A DNA stretch of 64,000 nt from Artemisia argyi (taxonomy: Eukaryota > Streptophyta > Magnoliopsida > Asterales > Asteraceae). Location of the stretch: contig CM060686.1 in NCBI GenBank assembly GCA_030686995.1, positions 73,297,757 to 73,361,756 on the forward strand. The letters run 5' to 3'. Shown here one piece after another: positions 43,803 to 56,613 of the stretch; positions within the stretch are counted from its first letter, which is position 1, and each line of letters opens with the position of its first letter. The position numbers and the translations under genes were made by a program. A model generated the notes under the pieces. The model did no database searches, was not told the origin of the DNA, and was given only the letters and a program-made list of their open reading frames with translations.

Positions 43803-46252
43803 TGATTGGCTCCAAACGGTCAACCTAAATTGACCAAAGGATGGTCAACAAGGTCAAACTGCCTAGAATCAATCTCGGCGGAATATAGGGTTTTCCCGGG
43901 TCGTTATGTCCCGACGAGGTGTGAATGGTTATTAAACGGGTATGTGATCGGGTGAATTTGGACAAGAAAGGGGTTTGTGAGTGATTAAACTAAGGAATCT
44001 ATAAGGAAATAGCTTAAATAAGCTATGTGAACAAGACTGGAAATTTGGAAAAACCAGAAACGTTTAAAACCTAAAACGCGTGCGTTCAATTTAAATTTAC
44101 GCGAACGTACAAAATAAAAAGTGAAAACTGAAATCTGAAAACCCACAAGGGGTGAAAATGATTTTTTTACAAACCTAAGGATAAAGAAAATTTTTAGAAA
44201 ATTAAAATGAATTTTTAACCTAATTAATTATTTAATATTAATTAAATACTATTTAATACTAATTATTACTATTTAAATAACTTAAATACAATATAATATT
44301 ATTTAAATACTAGAAAAGTGAAAATTAAATTTCTAAAATTATCAAATAACTAAAAACAAATTTTAAAATTAAAAATATGTCTTTTTGTGATTTTTCTATT
44401 AATTAATTACTAATTAAATATTAATTACCTAATTAAACTAATTTAAATTATTAAAAATACTACAAAGACTTAGAAAATTAAGAAAAATTTTACAAATCTA
44501 ATTAACCATCACAGGAATCCTAAAAAATTATAAAAAGTTTGTTTTATATATTTTTACACTATTTTACTAATTATTATATTAAATATTAATTAATTACTAA
44601 TTAAACTATTTAAATTATAAAAAATAGAAAATGAACAGTAAAAATTCTAGAAAAATTACTAAAATTATATTATATTATATAAAAGCTAGAAAAAATATAA
44701 AAACTAGGGTTTACTTTATAAAAACTAATTATGCTATTTAATACATTAATATTAATTAATTATTAATAAAACTAATATTAAATCTAACTAATACTAAATA
44801 AAAATCTGAGAAAATTACTGAAATTACTTTAATATAAAAGAAATTTAAGAAAAATATAAAAATGCTAAGTGCTTAACAAAAATCTAAAAAGGAAAATTAA
44901 AACTTTAAATTACATTAAATAGAAACTATCACTTGAAATTAAATTGGCTTTTCTGGATTTTTCCTTTACAAAACTGTTTTATACCTAAAAACATGAAACT
45001 TTTATAAAAACAACTTTTTTGGAATTCAATAATAAGCACTGTGGATGCTTATTTGCACCACAGTTTGACTTTAGTTGACCAAACAAGAAAATAAGCTCAA
45101 ATTAGCTAATGTGGGGTCCACAAAGGGTGATTCTGGTTCAAATGAGTTTATTGGACAAGTTTAAGCTGGAAAAATCAAATGGGGTCCAAAGAATAAGCAA
45201 ATAAGCCACAATAAGCACTTCACTTTCTTATTTGAACACAGAAAAATGGGACAAGGTTTAGGTGTAATTTCAGGTGGGGTCCACAAGCTCTAAGGTCAAA
45301 CTCTTGGTCAACATTTGAAGGTTGCCAGGAGGGGGGTTGAAATAACCCAAAATGGACCAGTGGAACCCACTGAGGTGGCCAGATTCAACCACCAAAGTGG
45401 TGGTGTTGGATGGCTGATCTGCTGCACAGGGGATATCCCTCCCCTGCAGGTCAGTTTGGGTGAAGGTGGGGCCCAGTGAAAAATTCACAAAAATAAGGGG
45501 ACAATGGGACTCAATAGATTAGCTGCGGTACTATAAGTCCTAAAAAGCTCAAGGCTTGAATCACATCTCAAAATTCAGGAAAAATCTTGCAAGAAATGGA
45601 AAAATATGAGATAGACAAATTTGACTTTTTTGAATGAACTTAAACTTTGACTAAAATGAGCTTTTGATGAATCCTACAAGCTAAGAAACATGTAATAAGG
45701 TATGTTAAAGCTAATATAAGCTAAAGATATAAGATAAGAGCTAATGTGGGAGGTTATGGATCTCACTGCCCCTACAGTAAACAGATAAGCAAGAGTGGTG
45801 GTGATTTTGACTTTTTTATGTTTAGGGTGACAGTTTTACAATTCCTAAAGCCTAACTAAACCTAATGCAAGCTAGTGAAACAAAGGTCAAGGCCAAACAT
45901 CAACTAGAAATCTCAGCACTCAACTAAACCAAACACCCCTTAATGGGTACTGTTTGATGATTTAATAAAGAAAATGCATTAACTAATCTATGAACTTGAT
46001 TCTAAACCTAATACTAACCTAAGTTGAAGATAATTAGACAGAATTAAACAACTTAGAACAACTGTAACCACTAATCATAAATTATGAGTACTAATAAGAA
46101 AAAATATAATGAAATGGAACTTACAACAACCTTGAGCTCACAACCAAGGATAGATTACTCAAATCCTACCCTAATATCTCCCTGAGGCACTTAAACCATA
46201 AAATAATCCATAACAACCATGCTCCAAACCTGCTTCTTTCTTCTTCTTGGTT

Positions 46253-46355
<103 letters not shown>

Positions 46356-46422
46356 CTTTTGTATTTTTATTTCTCTCTTTTCTTTTCTGAGTTTTGCTTT
46401 CTTCAATTTAAAATAACTATAA

Positions 46423-47712
46423 TGTGGAAAACTAGAAAGGGGGTTGAATAGTTTTACGTCTTTTTAATTCATTATAAAAGATAGTTTTAGTGTTTTCTTA
46501 GCTTTTAAAAACTTAGATTCGATAATATGTGATCTCAAGTCTTGCACAATATAAACAACTATCAACAAACAATATATAACAATGATAAGTAATGAAATAA
46601 GTAAGAGATGGAAAGATCGAACCGCGAGACAAGAGATTTATAGTGGTTCGGCTACAAGGACACCTTCCTTGCCCTACTCCACTCCCCGAGCACCTAACTC
46701 GAGAGTTTTCTTCACTATATCAACAAGCTCCCTGGCGGAGAAAACCTTACACACCAATTTACACACCAATTTTCACACCACAACTTCTTCACACCTAAGT
46801 CACAACTTCTTCAAATCAATCTACTTCACAACTAACTACTCCACACCTATCTTCTTCACACCAATCTAGTTCCTAACTTTTCTTCTTCACACCAAGCTAC
46901 TAACTAATCACACAATCTATATATCTGGCACAACTATCTACAATCAAATATTCACAACAATCTTCACAAAGAATAATGTAAATGATCTTTGATGATGCAC
47001 CAACAACTTGGATGTGGAGATCACAACAAGTTGTAATACTTCTTGTCTTGGGGGATAGAAGTATTCTTCTCTTGCACTTGAGAGGATGAAGTTTGGATTA
47101 CTTTGAAACAAAGAATTATACACTTATGATCAAAGGATAAGAGAATAGAAATATGGATCTAGATCAGAAAGTTTAGAAGTGTAAAAAGGTGAGAAAATTC
47201 TGAGGGATGAACCAGTATTTATAGGGGAGAAAAATACTGTTCTGGAGCGTGGCCGGTCCCCTTAATTAATGGCCAGTCCCCTTAATGATTAAGGGGGCCG
47301 CCTAAGGAATTAAGGGGGCCGCCCCTTCAGAACGTTGGTTTTTCTTGTCTTTTAGTGGGGAATATTTTTCTGGATAAAATTTGCCATTTTTGGTTGGAAA
47401 TTTGAAATCATATATTTATAATGAATTAAACATATTCTTTTAATTCCAAAAGTAATTTTGTAAAAGATATAAGATGTTTAATTCATTTTATAAAAATTCT
47501 AGTGATTAGAGAAATTTCCTTTGATCATGAAATGTAATAAACCCTTTGTTTATTCATACCTTAAGTGATATGGAAGCAAAGACAAATATTAAGCACTAAA
47601 AACTTGTTTACGTCATAAGTTTTAGATTAATGAGTTTATGCTTTGTAATTATCAAAACATAGAGACATTGTTAATATGCTAACAATGTTTTAAGACATTA
47701 TTTATGTCAACA
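46423..47712 (-). repeat. 3' LTR of the nested copia element (1290 bp)
   Basis: Plus-strand ends TGTGGAAAACTAG and TTATGTCAACA. It contains the nested hairpin at 47251-47324. A 12-bp CACACCAATTTA duplication distinguishes it from the other LTR. Confidence 0.93.
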
Positions 47713-47713
47713 A

Positions 47714-47727
47714 TCTCCCCCTTTTTG
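47714..47727 (-). other. Polypurine tract of the nested copia element
   Basis: Minus strand CAAAAAGGGGGAGA directly precedes the 3' LTR start TGTTGAC. A second AAAAAGGGGGAGAAG tract lies nearby at 47804-47818. Confidence 0.85.
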
Positions 47728-48136
47728 ATGATTACAAAACCTTAAACTTATTAGGTCTAAAAAAATAATTTTTAGACAAGGATTTAGAGTTTAACATTCT
47801 CTTCTCCCCCTTTTTGTAAAATCAAAAAGGTTAATGCTCCCCCTTGATGTATGATCCCCCTCATTTGAGAGCATCAAGGGAATGAGCTATGGAAATCTTG
47901 GCTACACAAAATATTAGAAGAGAACAAGGCACATATACATGCAAACCAATAATTATAAATAGATTCATTCAAGCATCATAGAAAGCATTACAACATTTAA
48001 TATGCTTAAGGCATATTAATCATAATAAAACAAAAGAAAAGACATAGTCCTATATTGCCTAAAAAGATCACTTGGACTTGCTTGCAACTCATGGTTGATT
48101 GTTTTATTTGCTTGAAGGATAACATAAGCATAAAAC

Positions 48137-48841
48137 TTAGTTGTTAGATGGAGAGGGATATGGAGTGGGGTATGGAGCGGAAGAGGTGGCCCTTACGATA
48201 TTGTATCGTGTTAAGGGTGGAATGGGATGAGGTCGAGTGAGAAGATATTCAATCCAAGAAATATCTTCACTCAAGTAAAGGAGTTGTTTTTGAAGAAAGA
48301 TGCAACAAGGGCAATAGTGAGTTTGGTTTGTAACTTGATCCAAGTTGAGAGAGTGAGGAAGGCAATTGTTGTAGGGTGATGATGGAGGTTGCCCTTTGTT
48401 GCGTTGTGCAAGATGCATGGCATTGAGATCACAAAGATCATGGATTTGTGATATTTCGTCACGAAACTTTTGCTTTTCCGTGGTAATGCGGAGAAAGTCA
48501 TTGTGTTGATATGGATGAATTTGGTTTGTGTAGTTGGAGTTGTAGTGGGATGGTTGATCAAACTTGTATGGATCATTACAAGTGATTGGAGGATGAGATG
48601 AGTGGTTTGGCATGAAGGAAGATGTTTGGCCAATGTTGCATGATTTGTAAAGAGGATCAAATGAATGTCCTTGTGAATTTGGTGAAAAGTTTGGGAAGTA
48701 AGTGGTTGGTGGTGTTGAGTGACTTCCAACTTCATTTGTTATGATGGATTTGTTTCGAGGGCTTTTTCTTCGTCAAACGGGTTTTTCCGTCATTCTTGCA
48801 AGCCTTGAGGCTTTTGATTTTGGTTTGTTTGGAGAAGCCAT
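48137..48841 (-). pseudogene. Extra ORF 3' of copia pol, 235 codons with one TGA
   Basis: ATG at 48841 gives MASPNKPKSKASRLARMTEK, then TGA (48775-48773) at codon 23, then RRKSPRNKS and an open frame to TAA at 48137. The middle is rich in Pro, Asn, His, Thr and Gln; a Cys-rich YCPCCIFLQKQLLYL segment lies in the last third. There is no clear signal peptide or membrane segment, so an envelope role is not supported here. Some SIRE-type elements carry an env-like ORF in this place. The TGA follows GTT and precedes CGA, as expected if a CGA codon decayed by CpG deamination. Function unknown. Confidence 0.6.
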
Positions 48842-49013
48842 GAAGGGATGAGTGAAGAGTTTTGAGGATTGGGGTTATTTATAGTGTAAGATTTGAGTGT
48901 TTATGGATGAATAAAGTTTGTTTGGGAGATTAGGACAAAATGTGTTGGTGAAAATTGGGAAATGTAGGTTGAAATGGGCTAAAAAGCAGAAAAGATTCTG
49001 TAAACCCGACCAT

Positions 49014-49098
49014 CAGATGGCCGGTCCCCTTAATTAGGGGGCGGTCCCCTTAATGATTAAGGGGGCCGCCTTACAAAATTAAGGGGACCGCCCATCTG
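49014..49098. repeat. Nested palindrome inside the copia element
   Basis: The outer arms CAGATGGCCGGTCCCCTTAA (49014 on) and TTAAGGGGACCGCCCATCTG (to 49098) pair almost perfectly. Inside, GCGGTCCCCTTAAT and ATTAAGGGGGCCGC form a second hairpin. Related nested hairpins lie in both LTRs (47251-47324 and 54813-54887). Confidence 0.85.
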
Positions 49099-49836
49099 GT
49101 GATTTCCAGGTTGCCAAAATTGGGTTTTTGGCAGAAAATTTGCAGAAAGGTTGTGTACTTGGATTAGAATTCAAGCAAGTTCAATTCCTTTAGGCAATAT
49201 AGAATCTAATCTAATCAAGATATAGCAAGCATGCAATAACACATAGGAAAAAGAGCAAATAATCAACACATAATAAGCAAGAGGAGGTAAGTAAGGGCAA
49301 GCTCACTTAAACTTCCTAAGGCACCTATCTTAGGTTAAAGGCAAAGGCAATTAGTGAGTGAAAAACTAGTGATGGATCAAGATGACAACTTTATTAGTGA
49401 ATTTGTCCTAGTGTGTGTCTATATGCAACAAATGTGGAGTTGTGATTGTTTCGACTCCAAAATGCAAAAAGAAATAATGATCCTAAGAAACAATCCAAAT
49501 GATCTCCTTGATTCAATTTTTGCTCGATCATGAATGTCAAAGACATATATTAGATTATATACCTTGACAATTTATGTGAGAGTTTATGCATGATTATGAA
49601 AAACAATGTTTTTAGAATTAGTCAACAATGCAAGGAAAATGATCTTTATGTGATTCCTAGATTGTGAGAGTAATTTTTAGAGAAAATTGATTGGGTTTTA
49701 CAAAGGAGTTTATGCAAAGAAAATAAATCTTCCCAATCTTTAGTTTTGTGCGAAATAGATTCCTAGACTCAGAAAAGATGAAATGGAAGAAAAATAAATT
49801 TTATGCAAGTATAATTTTGTATTAATTCAATATAAT

Positions 49837-52281
49837 TTAGTCAACTTGTTCCATCATTCCTAATCCTAAATGCAAGTGGTTGAATAATTCACGCTTAAGG
49901 GGTTTTGTGAATATATCCGCAATGTTGTCTTCCGATGCAACCTTTTCTATAGATATGTTTCCTTTTTGTACATTATCCCTAAGAAAATGGTGGCGTATTT
50001 CTATATGTTTAGTCCTAGAGTGTTGCACCGGATTTTTACTTAAATCTATCGCACCTTTGTTATCGTACATAATGGGGACATTTTCTAACCTAATGCCATA
50101 GTCTACGAGAGCTTGTTTCATCCATAGTGCTTGTTGACATGCCTTTCCGGCGCTTACATATTCGGCTTCGGTGGTAGAAATAGCAAGAGCGGTTTGCTTC
50201 TTCGAAAACCAAGATGTTAGACAACATCCCATAAACGTGCAAATACCGCTAGTGCTCTTTCTATCTACGCAGTCTCCCGCATGATCCGAATCCGCATAGA
50301 CAATGGTTTCTATGCCGGATCCCTTAGGATACCATAATCCTAAGTGTATAGTGCCTTTAACGTATCAGAAGATATGCTTAACCGCTTCTAGGTGAGAGGT
50401 TTTGGGATCCTCTTGAAAACGGGCACAAAGGCAGACACTAAACATGATATCGGGTCTACTTGCCGTCAAGTATAGTAAACTACCTATCATTCCTCTATAC
50501 TTGGTGTTATCTACGGACTCACCTTCATCATCCTTTGTGAGCTTTACTTCCGTAGACATGGGAGTTTTCATGGGTTTTGAGTCTTCTAGGCCAAATTTCT
50601 TAAGCATTTCCTTAATGTACTTAGATTGGTTAAAAAATATTCCATCTTCTAATTGTTTTATTTGTAATCTTAGGAAGAAGTTAAGTTCACCCATCATACT
50701 CATCTCAAACTCATCATGCATGATTTTGGCAAATTCACCACACATGTCTTGACAAGTCGATCCAAATATAATGTCATCAACATATATTTGGACAATGATG
50801 AGATTTGGGTCTTTCCTTTTAGTGAAAAGAGTGTTATCTACCATTCCCATGGAATAATCATGTTTAATAAGAAAGGATTTTAATCGATCATACCAAGCTT
50901 TGGGAGCTTGTTTGAGTCCATACAAAGCTTTCTTTAACTTATAAACATAATCAGGTTTTGCGAAGTCAATGAATCCTGGAGGTTGTGCCACATATACCTC
51001 CTCATTGATAAAACCGTTAAGGAATGCACTTTTCACGTCCATTTGGAATAACTTAAAATCTAGGGCCCAAGCATAGGCAAGTAATATCCTAATCGATTCT
51101 AGTCTAGCTACGGGGGCATAAGTTTCGTCATAATCAATTCCTTCTTGTTGATTATAACCTTGGGCAACTAACCTAGCTTTATTCCTAGTAACTATTCCAT
51201 TCTCATCTAACTTATTCCTATATACCCATTTGGTTCCTATGATGGTCATATTCTTTGGATTTGGGACTAATTCCCAAACATCATTTGCCTTAAATTGATT
51301 TAATTCTTCTTGCATAGCTATAACCCAACTTTCATCTTTTAAAGCCTCGCTAATATTCTTAGGTTCTATTGCTGAGAGGAAACAAAAGAAATTGTTTTTA
51401 TCTTGGGCTTGTGACCTAAGGGTTCTTTGGTTAAGATGTCCTTTTATATTATCTAATGGATGTGATATAGATTTTTTAATATTAATAGTTTCGTTATTTT
51501 CTAAGTGAATGTCTTCATTATCATTTCCTATGGGTTTCGTTTTACTAACCTCAATAGCTTCATCTTCGACTAAGTCATCATCTTCTAAAGGTAATGTTTT
51601 AGGAGGAGGTGGTGTTTCATCAAATGTTACATTTAGTGATTCCTCTACTTTCATGGAGTGTTTGTTAAGTATTATATATGCTTTGCTATTTTGTGAGTAT
51701 CCTAAAAATATTCCTTCATATGATTTTGGATCAAACTTAGTGAGGTAATCCTTAGTGTTTAGAATATAACATTTACTTCCAAATACCCTAAAGTAGCTTA
51801 AGTTTGGTTTTCTACCTCTTAATAACTCATAAGGAGTTTTTCCTAGAATTCTCCTAATTGATACCCTATTTAAAATATAAGTAGATGTATCTACGGCGTG
51901 ACACCAAAATTTTTGTGGGATGGATTGTTCATTTAACATAGTTCTACTCATTTCTTGTAGTGACCTATTTTTTCTTTCTACTACGCCATTTGATTGAGGA
52001 GTATGAGGAGCGGAGAAATTGTGAGATATTCCATTTAGCTCACAATATTTTCCGAATTGTACTTCGTTATCAAATTCCCTACCATGGTCCGTCCTAATGG
52101 CAACTATTGAGCATCCTAATTTATTTTGAATCATTTTACTAAATATTTCGAATTTTTCAAAGGCTTGGGTTTTGTCACTTAAAAACCTAGTCCACGTGTA
52201 TCGTGAGTAGTCATCTACTATTACTAAGGTATATTTGTTTCCTCCATAGCTCCGCACAGCGGATGGACCGAAAAGATCCAT
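49837..52281 (-). pseudogene. Copia pol: integrase, reverse transcriptase, RNase H; one in-frame TGA
   Basis: One 815-codon frame. Integrase starts MDLFGPSAVRSYGG with catalytic-region blocks IVDDYSRYTWTRFL, RTDHGREF and HTPQSNGVVERKNRSLQEM. RT has QMDVKSAFLNGFI, KKALYGLKQAPKAWYDRL and the active-site box QIYVDDIIFGST. RNase H ends with ISTTEAEYVSAGKACQ and KHIEIRHHFLRD. TGA at 50365-50367, after AVKHIF, sits where family members have Arg (IFRY), so CGA to TGA is likely. The N-terminal side is separated from gag-protease by a small deletion or frameshift at about 52282-52300. The catalytic residues look intact. Confidence 0.92.
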
Positions 52282-52292
52282 ATGTAATAATT

Positions 52293-53915
52293 CTAGGCAA
52301 ATTTTAGATTAGCATGAGCTTGTTTTCCAATTTTACATGCATCACAAAAATGCTTGTCATATTTTAGATTAGGCAAATTTCTAACTAATTCCTTAGAGGC
52401 CAAAGATTGTATTTGTTGCATGTTAGCATGTCCTAATCTCCTATGCCACAATGTAGAGTTTTCATCTAGGGTCGTTAGGCATATCCTATCCTCAGGTTTG
52501 TTTCCTAGTTTCATAACATATATGCCACCTTTCCTAATTTCTCTACCTATAATTTTTCCATTCTTAACTATTTCGTTATCCTCTTCGGTAAATGTGACTC
52601 TACATTTATTATCACATATTTGTCCTACACTAAGCAAGTTATATGTTAATTTATCTACATGCTCTACATTTTCAATAGTAAGTGAGTCTTGAGAAATCGT
52701 ACCTTTGCCAATGATTTTTCCACGTAAGTCACTACCAAAAATAACGTTACCTCCATTGTATGCCTTGTATGTAGAGAATAGCTTGCGGTTCCCCGTCATG
52801 TGCCTCGAACATCCGCTATCTTTGATCCATTCGTCAGGTTCCAAGTCAATTCCTAAACATATTTCGTCGGTTTCTTTTGCCATAAAACACTTTTCGTTTC
52901 TTGGCTTTTCAACTTCTTCTTTGTCACTATCACTCCATGTTCCACTAACAAAAGCGCCTTGATTTTCATAACCTGGTGGCTTTAGGCATTCGCCAATGAG
53001 ATGATTTGGACTTCCACATCTAAAGCACTTTCTTTTCCCGTAGTTTTCACTTCTATTTCTTTGGAACGCTTTTCTTTTGTCTCGTGATGATCTAGTGAAT
53101 CTTCCTCGTCTCTTGAAGAATTTCTTGAATTCTCTTACGGCCATTGCATATTCTTCGTCTTCACTTTCATCACTTGAATCATCATCATCACTAGGTTCCT
53201 TTTTGGCTTTTAGAGCAATGGATTTGGTTTGTTCTTTCTTGACTTTGACCGTTTCCGAATCTCTTCTTATGATTTCTTCATGAACCTTCAAGATGCCAAT
53301 TAGTTCATCTAGTGATAACGTCATCAAGTTCTTTGATTCTTCAATTGCCGTGACCTTAGCTCGCCATTTTGGATGCAATGCCCTAAGAAATTTCCTAACA
53401 CAATTTTTACTAGAAAATTTCTCATCAAGTGCTTTTAAACTTGTGATAATAGTGTTAAACTTAGCAAAAGCATTATCAATTGATTCCTCTTCCGGAATCG
53501 TAAATTGTTCATATTGTTGTACAAGAAGATCTATTTTATTATCTTTGACTTGACTATTACCTTGGTGAGTGATTAGTAAAGAATCCCAAATTTCTTTGGC
53601 GGTTTTACACATAAAAATTCTTTCATACACTTTGCGTGGTAACGCATTATAAATAACCATTTTAGCCACATTATTTTTTGCTAATTTCTTTTTCAATTCA
53701 TCATTTTGTTCTTCGAAAGATACAATTTCATTCATTTTAGTTTCAACATTATATTGAATAGGGGGAAAATCACCAAAGGTAATAATATGCCAAAGATCAA
53801 GATCTTTTGATTTCACATACGTTTCGAATCTATTTTTCCAATATAAAAATCCATCACTTTCAAATAGTGGTGGTCTTTGCATAGATTGCCCTTCTAAATA
53901 TTTTTCAGATTCCAT
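52293..53915 (-). pseudogene. Copia gag-protease-preintegrase ORF, 540 aa
   Basis: Starts [16 protein letters not shown]. The gag core (residues about 10-230) includes [18 protein letters not shown] and [14 protein letters not shown]. An acidic [13 protein letters not shown] stretch and Arg-rich region follow. A zinc knuckle [14 protein letters not shown] lies near residue 300, protease [14 protein letters not shown] (active site DSG) near residue 365, and the pre-integrase block [17 protein letters not shown] with the HHCC-like [13 protein letters not shown] near the end. It stops shortly after, where related elements continue into integrase. The next domain is in another frame, so gag-pol is broken here. 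The open frame is otherwise undamaged. Confidence 0.9.
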
Positions 53916-53965
53916 AGATCGTTACAAGTTTTAAAATACAATATATTTTAAAAAACTTGCTAGAC

Positions 53966-53981
53966 GTGGCTCTTGATACCA
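53966..53981 (-). other. Primer binding site of the nested copia element
   Basis: Minus strand TGGTATCAAGAGCCAC, 2 bp inside the 5' LTR, complementary to initiator tRNA-Met. Confidence 0.9.
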
Positions 53982-53983
53982 AT

Positions 53984-55274
53984 TGTGGAAACTAGAAGGG
54001 GGGTTGAATAGTTTTACGTCTTTTTAATTCGTTATAAAAGATAGTTTTAGTGTTTTCTTAGCTTTTAAAAACTTAGATTCGATAATATGTGATCTCAAGT
54101 CTTGCACAACATAAACAACTATCAACAAACAATATATAACAATGATAAGTAATGAAATAAGTAAGAGATGGAAAGATCGAACCGCGAGACAAGAGATTTA
54201 TAGTGGTTCGGCTACAAGGGCACCTTCCTTGCCCTACTCCACTCCCCGAGCACCTAACTCGAGAGTTTTCTTCACTATATCAACAAGCTCCCTTATGGCG
54301 GAGAAAACCTTACACACCAATTTTCACACCACAACTTCTTCACACCTAAGTCACAACTTCTACACAACTTCTTCAAATCAATCTACTTCACAACTAACTA
54401 CTCCACACCTATCTTCTTCACACCAATCTAGTTCCTAACTTTTCTTCTTCACACCAAGCTACTAACTAATCACACAATCTATATATCTAGCACGACTATC
54501 TACAATCAAATATTCACAACAATCTTCACAAAGAATAATGTAAATGATCTTTGATGATGCACCAACAACTTGGATGTGGAGATCACAACAAGTTGTAATA
54601 CTTCTTGTCTTGGGGGATAGAAGTATTCTTCTCTTGCACTTGAGAGGATGAAGTTTGGATCACTTTGAAACAAAGAATTATACACTTATGATCAAAGGAT
54701 AAGAGAATAGAAATATGGATCTAGATCAGAAAGTTTAGAAGTGCAAAAAGGTGAGAAAATTCTGAGGGATGAACCAGTATTTATAGGGGAGAAAAATACT
54801 GTTCTGGAGCATGGCCGGTCCCCTTAATTAATGGCCGGTCCCCTTAATGATTATGGGGGCCGCCTAAGGAATTAAGGGGGCCGCCCCTTCAGAACGTTGG
54901 TTTTTCTTGTCTTTTAGTGGGGAATATTTTTCTGGATAAAATTTGCCATTTTTGGTTGAAAATTTGAAATCATATATTTATAATGAATTAAACATATTCT
55001 TTTAATTCCAAAAGTAATTTTGTAAAAGATATAAGATGTTTAATGCATTTTATAAAAATTCTAGTGATTAGAGAAATTTCCTTTGATCATGAAATGTAAT
55101 AAACCCTTTGTTTATTCATACCTTAAGTGATATGGAAGCAAAGACAAATATTAAGCACTAAAAACTTGTTTACGTCATAAGTTTTAGATTAATGAGTTTA
55201 TGCTTTGTAATTATCAAAACATAGAGACATTGTTAATATGCTAACAATGTTTTAAGACATTATTTATGTCAACA
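53984..55274 (-). repeat. 5' LTR of the nested copia element (1291 bp)
   Basis: Same ends as 46423-47712 with about 15 substitutions, mostly C/T or G/A, and a few indels in the CACACCAA and CTTCACAC repeats. Confidence 0.93.
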
Positions 55275-56613
55275 TTTAACAAACTTAAAAGAACATTCTG
55301 GAACAAATTAAGTAACATTTAAACAAAATAGCAAGAAACTTGAAATTTTTTAATAAAAAATGCGAATTGGAATAAACTTAAAGGGAACTTTAATTGAACT
55401 GGAAATTTGGAATTACAAATGCAAACTAAGTCTTAAAACATAAAGGATACTAAGAAATGGATTACATAAACCTAACTACAAAATTCTATTCTAATCCTAC
55501 TTAAAAACTAAAACTAACTGCTTCTTTATCTTTCTTCTTTGACTTATATAGACCTTGGAGGTGTTCCTTGACTATCCCACTTCTTCTTTGGGCCCTTGGA
55601 TGAGATAAAATGATCCAAGCCATTCAATTGGCTTTTGGCGGGAAATTTGGTTTTGGAGGTATTGGTGGGTTTGGTGAAACATGGTGGAGTATTAATTGTG
55701 GGGGTTTGAGTGGGAGACAAGAGAGGGTGTATTGGTGAGGAATTGGTGGAAAAGGAGAGGAGGGGGGTTGAGACAGGGTAGCAGGAAACATGGGAAAGTG
55801 GTACGGGGGTTGAAGATGGGTGTTGGTTTGACTGGGGTCAAACGAGTGGGAATTATTAAAAGGGATTTGGGCCGGTTTGGTGGTGGGCTTGGGATATTGG
55901 ATTAGGTTTATGGTTGGGCTGGTGTTTGTTTGGGGTAATAATAAACAAGGATTCGGTTTGGTTTATTAGCAAAACACAAGGACCAATTTTGTAATTACCG
56001 AAAACATGAGGGACTGAAAATGCCATTATTCCATAGTGTTCCAAAGGACCAATGTTGCCCAACTCCAGTAGTACAAGGACCATAAATAAAATTTTTCCAT
56101 TATAATCACCCGGGGACCAAAACTGCCAAATTGTCAAACTTGAGGGACCAAAATTGACATTTCTCCAAACTTCACACCAAGGACTAAAAATGACTTTTGT
56201 GACTTCCCAAGGACCCAAAATGATTTTTCTTTCAAAAATATTTCACCAGGGACCAATCCTGCCATAGTTTGAAACTACAGGGACTGAACTTGTAATTTTC
56301 CAAAACTTTGAGATTTTTCATCAAAGGACTAAATATGACAACTTATGATTTTAAAAGGACCTTTGGTGATAATGTTCCATATTTTGAATGATCAGGGACT
56401 AGTTTTGACATTTTATGAAAATTGGGGGACTGAAACTGCCAATTTTGCAAACTTTGTACGTTTTTCATTTGTTTTTACTCTTTTTGCATCTAAAACATAT
56501 AAAACATAATTTTGAAATATTTTCAGTATTTTGATGGATTTCTGGGTGTTTTTGTTTGTTTTGCAGTTCAGATTTGACCAAAAATGATGAGTGTTTGAGC
56601 ACTCATCAGTAGG

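Larger units (their letters stand above)
46423..55274 (-). mobile_element. Ty1/copia element with extra 3' ORF (SIRE/Maximus-like), nearly complete
   Basis: 8.85 kb on the minus strand: 5' LTR 53984-55274, primer site, gag-protease, pol, an extra ORF, purine tract, 3' LTR 46423-47712. Flanks TATAA (46418-46422) and TTTAA (55275-55279) are a probable target duplication with one change. LTRs differ by about 15 substitutions and a few small indels by eye, roughly 1%. The 1.29-kb LTRs and an ORF 3' of pol suggest the SIRE/Maximus group; the lineage is inferred. Confidence 0.92.

Noticed and set aside
46582..46869. 95-98 aa ORFs in both nested-copia LTRs (also 54142-54438)
   Set aside because: They are antisense to the element and sit in the LTR; the CACACC/TTCTTC repeats inside vary in length between copies, so coding is unlikely.
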